A DNA stretch of 64,000 nt. Origin: Delphinus delphis (lineage: Eukaryota > Chordata > Mammalia > Artiodactyla > Delphinidae). Below the pieces are notes generated by a model that had not been told where the DNA came from, ran no database searches, and worked only from the letters and a program-made list of their open reading frames with translations. The position numbers were made by a program, and so were the translations under genes. Shown one piece after another: positions 34,791 through 45,167 of the stretch (positions are counted from its first letter, which is position 1; the number at the start of each line of letters is the position of its first letter). The stretch is taken from NCBI RefSeq assembly GCF_949987515.2, contig NC_082687.1, forward strand, positions 19,266,148-19,330,147. Direction: 5' to 3'.

Positions 34791-35094
34791 TCTAAATGTC
34801 AGGTCTGACAGAGAATGGTCGCAGTGGGTACATCTGATTTAGTGCAATAGGTAATAAGCCCTAGAAGAATATGTTCGAATGATTAATTGGGGAGGAGGGG
34901 TGTCTTTATGAATCCTTGGAGAGGAACACAGCAAAAGGTTGTTCTTCCTGCCAGGTTGGGCATATAAGGCAGAGTTTTTATAAATTCAACATCAGAACAC
35001 TTGTGACCTCATTTTGTATCTCATCCTGGAGAAGTGGAACAATGATACAGGAGTTTGTACTGTTACAACACAAAGCTTGTATATATGCCTGATG

Positions 35095-35290
35095 TTTAGA
35101 ACACAGGCTTTGTTTTGACAGATTATACTTAAATTCTGGCTCTACTATAAACTAAAAAGTTGTGTGCTTTTATGTGAATTATTTAAACGCTGTGAGAGAT
35201 TACATGAGAAAAATAATACCTGCTCTGAGATATTTTACTAAGTAATATAGATAGAGGATACAGGTCAACGCCTGACTCAGTGTCTGGAAG
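35095..35290 (+). mobile_element. MIR SINE
   Basis: ACACAGGCTTTGTTTTGACAG, TTAAATTCTGGCTCTACTA, a TGTGTGCTTTTATGTGAATT block, GAAAAATAATACCTGCTCTG and GCCTGACTCAGTGTCTGG follow the forward MIR order, with decay. Confidence 0.65.
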
Positions 35291-36219
35291 TGTGATTATC
35301 ATGATGGCGATTACTGTTAATGGTTAATTCTAACCACGTCAGTTGTCAACCATACTGGGTAAATTTGTTTCTCATAGCTTGCAAATTTGGGAGTTGAATA
35401 GGTAATTTTTTTTGGTAACTTGTCTATGTTCATTAACTAAAGTATGTGTCCCAGTCTAGGGTTTGTACGTATGTCAGTTTTTGGTGAGGGAGTATTTCTT
35501 TCCTACCCTTGATGGTCTCCTTTAATGTGGAGAGATCTTTAACAGTGGAATTCTCCTGGTCTCTCTCCACTCCCTCATACGTTTTTCTTTATAGAGGATG
35601 ATTTAATCACTTAATTTGTTGGGTGAGTTTGATAGCAGGAATTGTTTATGCATATCTCCCCCATTTCTACTCACTGGCATGTGAACTGCATGCGAGGCTC
35701 ATGCCTTTCCCTCTCCCCACCCATGCTGTATGTACATTCTATGGATAGCCCTGCAGGTGAGGAGGTCAGGACCAGTGTCGGGGGGACTGAGTGGGCAGTC
35801 TATCCAATTCTGGAGGTCCATTTTACACAGCCCACTTGCCAGATTTTTCACTTTTTCTCGCTCATAGAAATTTTAATTTCCTCTTGGAAATATTCACCAT
35901 CACATGGAACAGGTGGTTAGTTATCAAAGATTCACATATTTTGGAAATTAGGAAAATTTGAAAAAGCTACCAGTGAGAGAGAAACCAAGGATTTTGAAAG
36001 CAGCCCAGCCATAAATATTTCTCCCAAAGGAAAGCACTTTAGACCTAATCATGTGTCTCATGTAATAGCAGCTAAAACTCCAGCCAAGGGCAATCTTATG
36101 CTGCTATCATTGCTAGCATTTTAGAATTTGCAAAGTAGGTCCATAACAGGTTATGTCTTTGGACATTAACCATATTAGTTTTGAAGAGGCACAAGTAACG
36201 AAAATGATAAATGACTTAT
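35291..36219. other. Non-coding DNA
   Basis: No gene or assignable repeat. The open frame at 35642-35920 has no family resemblance. Confidence 0.45.
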
Positions 36220-36430
36220 TAGCTATTGTTTTACATGCAATATCTCTAATTTCCATTAAAATGCTGCAAGTTAAATAGTATGGATCCCATTTTGCAGCTG
36301 TGGAAGCTAAGGCTTGGAAGGGTTAAGTAACTTCATTAAGATAACAGATTAGTAGGTGTTCAGGTGAGGGTTTTTTCAGCTCAGACCAGGCTTGTGTTCC
36401 AAAGCTCATGTTCTTTCTATTGTATCATAC
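36220..36430 (-). mobile_element. MIR SINE, reverse orientation
   Basis: The reverse MIR pattern is visible: TTACATGCAATATCTCTAAT, CCCATTTTGCAGCTGTGGAAG, TTGGAAGGGTTAAGTAACTTC and the downstream pieces to TTCTTTCTATTGTATCATAC. Confidence 0.65.
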
Positions 36431-36713
36431 TTTCTCTTTAAAACTAATATATTGTGAATTCAAGTCCCGTTCTACTTTCATTATTTTGCTTAAGGTATTG
36501 AATTGTTTTTCATATTAGTGACATGTGTTTACTTTAATCTGATAGTACCTACAGAGTTATTGCAGTTCTTTTTCTAATTTTAACCTCAAAGAATGGAAAC
36601 AAGAAATGCTCAAATATCTTCATTTCCTCAGCTAATAAGTTTGTGTTGCATAGACCACAATGCTGAACACACCAAATCTGAGGATCAAAAGTATTTTAAA
36701 TCCTCCATTCTTT

Positions 36714-36924
36714 AAAAGTATACTTTATCTTAGGGCTTCCCTGGTGGCGCAGTGGTTGAGAGTCCGCCTGCCGATGCAGGGGACACGGGTTCGTGCCCCG
36801 GTCCGGGAGGATCCCACATGCCGCGGAGCGGCTAGGCCCGTGAGCCATGGCCACTGAGCCTGCGTGTCTGGAGCCTGTGCTCCACAACGGGAGAGGCAAC
36901 AACAGTGAGAGGCCCGTGTACCGC

Positions 36925-36955
<31 letters not shown>

Positions 36956-36967
36956 TACTTTATTTTA
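36714..36967 (+). mobile_element. CHR-2-type SINE, long A-tail and near-perfect target duplication
   Basis: Forward copy at 36733-36948: GGGCTTCCCTGGTGGCGCAG, GGTTCGTGCCCCGGTCCGGG, GCCGCGGAGCGGCTAGGCCC, ending GAGAGGCCCGTGTACCGC and an uninterrupted run of about 28 As. The 19-base duplication AAAAGTATACTTTATCTTA (36714) is repeated at 36949 with one change. The intact tail and duplication make it one of the youngest-looking inserts here. Confidence 0.95.
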
Positions 36968-37640
36968 AACTCCTAGTGTCATTCATGTGGTTAGCAGCAT
37001 GACTAAGGGCAGAGGGCTGTTTTAATGGCTACAGTTGGTCCTTAATGAGGTGGGAAATGTGTGCAAGAGAGAGAAATTATTTTCTAAGAGAATTATCAAA
37101 AAAGGAGTATGAACTAATGGCCCAAATAAAATTTGGGATGAATCTGGGTCTGCATGGGGTTAGTTTCATAAAAGGACTGTAGAGACTACACACAACATTG
37201 TTCTGAGCCCTAAACGTAAACTGCACACGAGAATAAACAAAAATGATATATAACCATTTTTTTAAACTTTTCAGAACACTGTCACTTTTACTATCACTGT
37301 CACTTTCTACTATCTTACAAGAAATGAATGAAATTTTAACTGTCCAGGTTTGGTGAAATATTTTGAAAAATTTTCCAAGGAGAAATCTGATAGGTTGATT
37401 ATCCTTGCTCTTATAAAACTGGCTATTCCCTTGCAAATAGTAACTTTTACTGTTTCATTTGGATAGCTTCGCCTGGGGGAGATGGTCTTGAATAGCTTAT
37501 GAAACAAGTTTATAGAATAAGGATGATTTTTCTTAAAATGGGCATGATTGTTTCCTTTTCTTGAAAAACAGAACTACATCTCTTGAATGAGACGAGTTGA
37601 ACACAAGCAGGGAGGCATTGGAGCATCATTTCTGAGAGGA
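36968..37640. other. Non-coding DNA
   Basis: No gene or element recognised. The open frame at 37077-37436 on the minus strand has no family resemblance. Confidence 0.45.
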
Positions 37641-37644
37641 CAGG

Positions 37645-37855
37645 CCATGGCTCAGTTCAGGTGCCAGCTCTCTTGCTAGTGACTGTACAACCTTGGACAC
37701 TGTACAACCTCAACAAATTCCTTCTGATCTGTGACTCTTGTTCCTCACCTGTAAAATGAAAACAGTGATATTACCTATTTGTTATATATTAGTTATTATC
37801 AAGAATAAATTAAACAGTGTTTTTAACACCTCAGGCACTTGGTAATGACCCAGAA
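37645..37855 (+). mobile_element. MIR SINE with short internal duplication
   Basis: GTGCCAGCTCTCTTGCTAG, TGACTGTACAACCTTGGAC, CCTCACCTGTAAAATGAAAAC, TGATATTACCTATTTGTTA and the CACTTGGTAATGACCC end follow the forward MIR order. ACTGTACAACCT occurs twice in a row (37682 and 37699), a small local duplication inside the element. Confidence 0.75.
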
Positions 37856-38282
37856 CATGTTGGATATTATGATAGTGCTCTTGGCTATATTGTTTAACAT
37901 TGCCATTAAAACTATGTTATAATTTATCAAGCTTTTAGGAAAACTGAAAAAACTGGGTATCGCTCAAAGTAATCATTTACTTACTGTAGGGCCAACTAAG
38001 CTTACACAGCCTATTCTACATCCTTCAGCTATTTTAAATTAAAAAAAAATTAACTCTTTATTGTTAGAAATTCCATTTCTCTATTGTTTTAACAATTTAG
38101 CTCTCTTAGAGGTTAATTTGACAGTTGTCTAAGATAAATTTTGAAATTTGATTTTACTATTTAATTGGAATGTATTGTTAGTTTTTAAATAAAGTATTTT
38201 AAATAAAAAATTTATTTCAAAGAAAAAAGTAATCATTAACTTTTACCAGTTTATCATGATTGCCATTCTTATGTATAATCCT
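37856..38282. other. AT-rich non-coding DNA
   Basis: Nothing recognised. Confidence 0.45.
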
Positions 38283-38395
38283 CAATTAGAATTGACTTTT
38301 TTAATTTTTATTTTTTAATTTTCTTTAGTTTTTTATTGAAGTACAGTTGATTTACAATATTGTGTTAGTTTCAGGTGTACAGCACAGCAATTCAT

Positions 38396-38500
38396 TTATA
38401 TATATATATATACACACATATATATATACACACACACACATATATATATATATATACACACATACATACACACACACACACATATATATATAAATATATA
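38396..38500. repeat. (TA)n/(CA)n compound microsatellite in L1 3'UTR
   Basis: Alternating blocks of TATATA and CACACA over about 105 bases. Likely variable in length between individuals. Confidence 0.9.
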
Positions 38501-38886
38501 TCCTTTTTCTGATTCTTATCCCTTACAGTTTATTACAAAATACTGAGTAGAGTTCCCTGTGCTATACAGTAGATGCTTGTTGGTTATCTATTTTATATAT
38601 AGTAGTATGTATGTATGTTAATCCTAACCTCCTAATTTATCCCTTCCCCCAACCCCCTTTCCCTTTTGGTAACTGTAAGTTTGTTTCCTATGTCTGTGAG
38701 TCTCTTTCTGTTTTGGAAATAAGTTCATTTGTTTTTTGTTTTTTTTTTTTAGATTCCACATATAAGTGATATCATATGGTATTTCTTTCTCTGTGTGACT
38801 TACTCGGTTTAGTATGATAAACTCTAGGTCCATCCATGTTGCTGCAAATGACACTTTTTCATTCTTTTTATGGTTGAGTAATATTT

Positions 38887-38892
<6 letters not shown>

Positions 38893-38921
<29 letters not shown>
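38893..38921. repeat. (TA)n microsatellite
   Basis: About 14 TA units within the L1 body, replacing the usual short ATATAT of that position in other copies. Confidence 0.9.
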
Positions 38922-38925
<4 letters not shown>

Positions 38926-39784
38926 CACCACATCTTCTTTATACATTCATCTGTTGAAGGACTTTTTGGTTGCTTCCATGTCTTGGCTATTGTAATTAGT
39001 GCTGCAACAAACATTGGGGTGCATGTATTTTTTCGAATTATGATTTTCTCTGGATATAAGCCCAGGAGTGGGATTGCTGGATCATATGGTAGCTCTATTT
39101 TTAGTTTTTTTAGGAACCTCCATACTGTTCTCCATAGTGGTTGTTCCAATTCACATTCCCACCAACAGTGTAGGGGGTTCCCTTTTCTCCACACCCTCTC
39201 CAGCATTTATTGTTTGTAGATTTTTTATGATGGCCATTCTGACCAGTGTGAGGTGATAACTCATTGTAGTTTTGATTTGCATTTCTCTAATAATTAGTGA
39301 TGTTGAGCATGTGCTTTTTGCTTTTCATGTGCTTTTTGGCCATCCATGTCTTCTTTGGAGAGATGTCTATTTAGATCTTCTGCCCATTTTTTGATTGAGC
39401 TGTTTGTTTTATTATTATTGAGTTGTATGAACTGTTTGTATATTTTAGAGATTAATCCCTTATTAGTTGCATCATTTGCAAATATTTTCTCCCATTCTGT
39501 AGGTTGTCTCTTCATTTTGTTTATGGTTTCCTTTGCTGTTCAAATGCTTTTAAGTTTAATTAGGTCCCATTTGTTTATTTTTGTTTTTATTTCTATTACT
39601 CTAGGAGACAGATCCAAAAAGATACTGCTGCGATTTATGTCAAAGAATGTCCTGCCTATGTTTTCCTCTAGGAGTTTAATGTATCCAGTCTTACACTTAG
39701 GACTTTAGTCCATTTTGAGTTTATTTTTGTGTATGGTGTTAGAGAATGTTTTAATTTAATTCTTTACAATAGAATTTACTTTTA

Positions 39785-40687
39785 TGAACCACAGGATGTG
39801 TCTGTTATTTGGGTGTTTCTACCTAACAGAGGAAGTACTTTCATTTGAATCAACTTCACAGCTTTCTGCTTTTTTCTTTCCCAAGGGTATAAAAGACCTT
39901 GTGGTGGCATATAGTGATGCTACGGAAAAGACAAAACTCTAGGACCATTTTCCCCAGCACAGATTTCTTGGCTCCTTTTCTTGCTGGAAGATAAGTGAGA
40001 GACGTTACTGTGTTCCCACTTTAGCTTGAAATTTGCAATGGAGAAGCTCACTGGAACTGGCTCATTTGTCCAGCTGCCCTCAATGTCAGGATCTGAATGA
40101 AGGCCTGGGACTCTAAGCGGGTTTGCCAAGTTCATACAGCCAGTTGGGGCAGAGCTAAGACACAGCTCTCCTGACTCTCAATCTAGTGCAAGTCTCACTA
40201 ATTCCCTGAGGCCTCTCAGCTGGCTTCCCAGCTGTCATTCTTCTCCCAGTTTTGGCCTAGGTGCAAACTTTTCTGTTAAAATGAAACAAGCCAAAAATGA
40301 AACTTTGACTTTTTCACAAACAGTATTTTTCCTAGCCATCCCCTCTCTCTTTATACCCCTGCTTACTGGATGAGAACGTTGAGTGGAGATGTAGATCTTG
40401 AAAGTAGGGCTACTAGCTGCTCTTCTCAAAACCTGTAAATTAGGAATCTTAGAGATGCAAATATAAGTGCTTGCTATGGCTCTGAGAAAGTTGTTGGATA
40501 GATTAGGTTCTCCTCTTTCTCTGATGAGATCCCTTAGAGTCTTGGCTTTCATCCTCCTTTTCTTTGCTATAAGAATCTTTTAAGTCATTGATCAGGAGAA
40601 ATTCTCCCAACCTAGTCCAATTAATTAAGAGAAATTCCTGCACATGTATTTGGAAGGAAAGGAAAGTTTGATATTCAAATAATACAT
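39785..40687. other. Non-coding DNA, weak MIR-like patch
   Basis: A reverse MIR-like patch is possible at 40110-40205 (TCATACAGCCAGTTGGGGCAG). Otherwise nothing recognised. Confidence 0.4.
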
Positions 40688-40704
40688 TTGGGGGCTTTGG
40701 ACCC

Positions 40705-40708
<4 letters not shown>

Positions 40709-40740
<32 letters not shown>

Positions 40741-40931
40741 GGCATGCTGTCCTCTCACTGCTGTGGCCTCTCCCATTCCAGAGCACAGGCTCCGGACGCG
40801 CAGGCCCAGCGGCCATGGCTCACGGGCCCAGCTGCTCCGCGGCATGTGGGATCCTCCCGGACTGGGGCACGAACCCGCATCCCCTACATTGGCAGGCGGA
40901 CTCTCAACCACTGCGCCACCAGGGAAGCCCC
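40709..40931 (-). mobile_element. CHR-2-type SINE, reverse
   Basis: A poly(T) run of about 30 at 40709-40738, then GCGGCATGCTGTCCTCTCACTG, GAGCACAGGCTCCGGACGCG, GCATGTGGGATCCTCCCGG and CCACCAGGGAAGCCCCC. The target duplication is unclear: CCCCAATTTTT on the left against CCCCAAGTGTATTTTT on the right is a weak match. Confidence 0.92.
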
Positions 40932-43229
40932 CAAGTGTATTTTTTAAGGAAAAATATTTTATGAAAAGGACCTCTGGTCATCCTAGCCTTAACTTTTTTT
41001 TTTTTTTTTTTTGGAAATTTTAGTTCTTTATAGTCTGTGTAAAAATGAATTAGCAAAAACAGATTGCTCAAAGTTAATGAAATTTTGAACTCAACTTTGA
41101 AATATTGGTATGGGTAGTTAAATTTCCTAAACCAACTTTCTGAGTCAGAGGTGAAGGGCATCATTTCCCAATTCTGGTTTACAAAGTGTCATCCTCATAA
41201 CGTCTACCTTCAAAAAGGGAAGCTACTCAAAATGAAAAGGAGGGAGGAGTATTGAGTGGAAATGATTATTCATTACCACAACTCCCAGCAGTAGAGTAAT
41301 GCATTCCCACAGTTCATGGTCATCTGTTTTTCTATGCCATCATACTAATGAATCACTGCTGTTTACTGTTTGGGGAGTAGCACCTTTCAACACCTGTAAG
41401 AAAGAAACACTGTTTGAAAGCTGGCTTCTTGGTTAGAATGCCAAAAAGTTTTGTGACATGCTCTATTTCCCAAAACCTAGTAGTAGAAAGGACTACATTC
41501 ATATTCTAAATGTGAAGAAACTGTGCTTCTGTTAGCGAGGGACCAGGTCCTTCCTGCAAGTGTCTCACTGGAATGAGACCTGAACGTGCTTGCATCACTG
41601 TCACTGTCAGCAAAACAGACTTAATCTGTAATTTGTCCATGTTGACTCTGGTTTATTTAAAATAGACGAGGACAAATAAGGAGCTATAATGCTGTTTTTG
41701 CATCTTAAAGAGTATTTGTTATGTTTTGCATTTACTCTCTTGGCTTTAAACTTTCCAAGAAGTTTTGGGTCAAGATAGTAGTTACCTCTTCTCCCAGTTA
41801 ATGTTGGTCTGCAAATTCAGACTTTTGAAATTAACTCTAAAAGCAGTTGATTTTAAAAACATGTTGGAAAATAAAATAATTTAATTTCTGGGGATATCAC
41901 ATTTAACTGTGTTAACCTAGAATTGTTCTGCTCAGATGTTTTGTTCAATAATTTTTTTTTCTAATGCTGGTATGATGGGGAATAACACACTCCATGTTCA
42001 GGTCCTTTGGAGTTGATGGATGAGGTACTTTGCCTCACTACTTTGAATGTTTATGAGCATGGTAATTCATTTTTTGTTTCTCTAATAATGTATATTATTA
42101 CTGCCTCAGCTGCGCTTCCTGGTCTATTATCTTTCAGTCTCTTGTCATTTAGAGATTTGAAAATTCCATCTATATGAAGGTACCTTTGAGTGATGGGATT
42201 CACTTTGAGAGTAGGATGCAGTCTTTGCAAAAGAAATAAAGAGGATTAGAATATAAAATGGGAGATTAGAACAAACATTGTGTTTCTCTAACAATGCTGG
42301 CATAGCTGAGTAGTCCTAGGATTCTGGCTTCCCAAGTCCCACAGCCAGCAGAAACAATTCCCCAGAGGGAATCACTGTTTCCAGTCGGAACTGTAAAAGC
42401 GTAAGTAATACAATGAAATTGTTAGGGATTAAATGGCAGCTCAGATAATCTCTTTCCTTTTAGGTTGAGTCCATTTGTTTTCTAAACAAATGGAAAATGG
42501 GTCTTAGAAATATTATTTTAGTTAGTGTGGCATTTTTACTTAAAAACCACTTTAAACCTAGTCATAGTTCCAGATGGTCAGAATGAAAATCACTCCACTC
42601 ACTATAGTGGTTAAACTAAGATTGATAGCTGTGAATTTACCAGGATTTTGTTGTATTCTAGAAATTCAGAACGTTTTAGAGCCTCTTATATGTCTGACTA
42701 TGGGGCGAAGATATAGTAAATAGGCCTGATATGGCTATACGACGACAAAAACAATTTTATATAAGACATTCATTGTCAAGTGACATAAGTATGAAAGATG
42801 TCAGCCACATCAACACTTGGTCACCCATAATTCAAGTGGATTCTGTGGCAACATAAATTTTTCATTCATGCTTGCTGGGGTAGATTCATTCTTTCAGAGA
42901 GTATTTGTAACAAAGTAACAAGACGTGGAAATACTGACCATTTCCATGGGGATATTACTTCCTAATCTATTGCTGTGGACTGTTGCTCCACGGCTGATAA
43001 AAATATATGGAATTTTGTGGTTCTTGCTGTTTGCGGAAAGTCAGTATGACATGGCAGCACATCTCAAATTGCAATAGTTTATATAAATCTTTTTCTTGGG
43101 GACTGACGTGTGCCTAAATTTCCCATAGTTATTTATCATTCCAAGATATATTAAGGCATCTAATGAATTACCTTGTGGATTGCTTTCAGTCAAAATATAA
43201 TGTTCCTGCACAGGATGAAGTTTGATTTC
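40932..43229. other. Non-coding DNA, largely unique
   Basis: A poly(T) of 18 lies at 40992-41012. From 41170 to 43220 I recognise no repeat, gene or RNA; it is the longest such stretch besides 15730-18400 and 55620-58770. It could hold conserved elements, which only an alignment could show. Confidence 0.45.
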
Positions 43230-43469
43230 ATTGAATTGAATAAATATTTATGTAGCAGTAAATACATAGCAGGTATTTTCCAGGTGCTGAAGACACCAGC
43301 TAGGTCTCAGTAGTCCTTGTGAACTTACTAGAGTATAGAAATGAGGGAGGACAAAAGGCTTTTGTGTCTTCAGAATAGATGTCCTCGTGGGGGTTAAAGG
43401 GACGCACAAAGTCTCTGAAATATCTTTGAACTACGGGATTTTTAGCTTTGTAAACTATGGAATATTATG

Positions 43470-43620
43470 TTCTTTCTCTGAGCCTCATGTCTATGTGAAA
43501 GTGGAGGTAACACCTACATTAAATGGTGGTTCTGAGGATTAAACTGAAAATATATAAAGCACTCTGTACTAACTGGCAGAGAGGATGCTCCATGAAAGGC
43601 ATTTATTCTTATTATTACTC
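43470..43620 (+). mobile_element. MIR SINE, 3' part
   Basis: TTCTCTGAGCCTCATGTCTATG, GGTAACACCTACATTAAATGG, GGTTCTGAGGATTAAACTG and ATATAAAGCACTCTGTACT are the forward MIR 3' half. Confidence 0.7.
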
Positions 43621-43964
43621 TAATGTTCTTAGGAGGACCATGTTCATATAAGAAACACTAGGAATTTAGAAAAGAGCATCATGGTTTTGATTTGCTTAGA
43701 AATCTTCGTGCTAACTGAGTCAGATTATGAAAGATCTGGGTGGCAGAAAGGACCCTGGCACCAGCCCAAATCTCTTACAAAAAGAAAGGGGGATGAAGGT
43801 TTCCTAAATTCTTTTGGAGGTTGAATCACTGAATAGGGAGACCCCTGCTGAGGTAGAGAAGATGCAAAGCGCTGTGCTTCCCTTTGGAGGATTCAGTGAG
43901 GAAGCTCTGCTGATGCCAAATGGGAGAGGACATGCTTTGCTTCTCAGCCACCTCCTGAAGAATC

Positions 43965-44700
43965 ATGCATCACGCATCCATTCTACGAATACATATTTAT
44001 TGCATGAGTACTGTGTACTGGGCACTGTTCTGAGTGCTGAAAATAGAGAAGTGAAAAGGTAATTGATAAAAAGCACTGTTCTCATCATGGAACTTGTTGT
44101 AAAGGGAAGAAGATAATAAACACGGTCTATAAATAATGTATGAGGTACGTTAGAAGGTGATAAGTGCTAGTGAGAAGAATAAATCTGAGAAGAGGGTAAG
44201 GAGTGCTGGCAGAGGTTGCAGCTGTCAGTGGAGTGGCCAAAGTAGGCTTCAGTGAGAGTGTCTCCTCTGAGCAAGTTTTTGGAAGAAATACAGGAATGAG
44301 CGAGGCAGAAAATCAAAGTGAAGAGTATTGGAGGGAAGGGAGCAGGCCTGGTGTGAAGACTCCAGGGTGGGAGCATGTTAGTGTGTTCAGCATCAGGGTC
44401 TCAGACAAAGAGATTAGAGCAGAGTAAGCAAACAAGAAGAACTTTGGGAGGGACAGTAAGAAACCTGATCCCACAGGACTGTGCAGACCTTCATAAGAAA
44501 GTGGCTTTCATTCCCACTCATGCGCGGAGCCAGTGGGGGACTTTGCGCAGATGAACATCATGCTTTGACTTAATTGTTTTAAAGTCTTACACAAACTACT
44601 GGATGACAGTAGACTTTGGGGGCGGGAGGCAGGTGCACAGTGGGGTAATGGGCAATAGTGAGGCACACTCTTGGGAAGCTCTTTCTGCTGAGGCAGTTGA
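43965..44700 (+). mobile_element. Possible ancient interspersed repeat, unassigned
   Basis: CATATTTATTGCATGAGTAC, TGTACTGGGCACTGTTCTGAG, GAACTTGTTGTAAAGGGAAG, AAGGTGATAAGTGCTAGTGAG, the AGGAGTGCTGGCAGAGG block and AGTGGCTTTCATTCCCACTC follow an order that I know from an old, widespread mammalian repeat. I cannot give the family name. No gene is implied by the overlapping open frames. Confidence 0.45.
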
Positions 44701-45166
44701 ACACTATAGTAGTTGGGTTATCTTGATGATAAGTATCTTATAGGTCAGGCCATTCAAGGTCAGCAGGAAACCTATTCTACTTGAGCAAGGGAGTGGCGAC
44801 AGGAAACACGACAGCCATCCTGTTTGGAGTTCTGATGGGCCACGCTGAGTGACAATGGTAGCAGTGCTTCCAGAACTAAATAGTCACCGTTCAGTTGGTA
44901 CTGGGGAGCAGAGCAGTGGTAGCTGCAGGAAGCAGAAGCACTGGTACAGCGCCTGTGGAATTGTGCATCATTCAGCAGGAAGTTGGGGGGTGATGTCTAA
45001 AGGAAAGCATGTCTAGAAGTGCTCACCGGGTAGCCGCAGTACCAGAGCAGCCTCATGTTTGGATGTATCACTATGGTTGGTTTTAGAGTCAATGGGAACA
45101 GGCATTATGGCAGGGTGATATTTTTTGTAATATTAACCAGTAATTTAGGCATCTGGAACATGCAGC
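44701..45166. other. Non-coding DNA
   Basis: Unique-looking sequence up to the left edge of the second large L1. Confidence 0.45.
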
Positions 45167-45167
45167 A

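Larger units (their letters stand above)
38284..39784 (-). mobile_element. 5'-truncated L1 with diverged target duplication
   Basis: Reverse L1 3' part of about 1.47 kb. It has the 3'UTR, an expanded TA/CA microsatellite at 38396-38500, an (AT)n at 38893-38921, and ORF2 C-terminal pieces at 39206-38886 ([19 protein letters not shown]) and 39515-39294 ([20 protein letters not shown]). Both pieces are broken. The flanks AATTAGAATTGACTTTT (38284) and AATAGAATTTACTTTT (about 39768) look like an aged target duplication, which supports a single truncated insertion. Confidence 0.9.
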
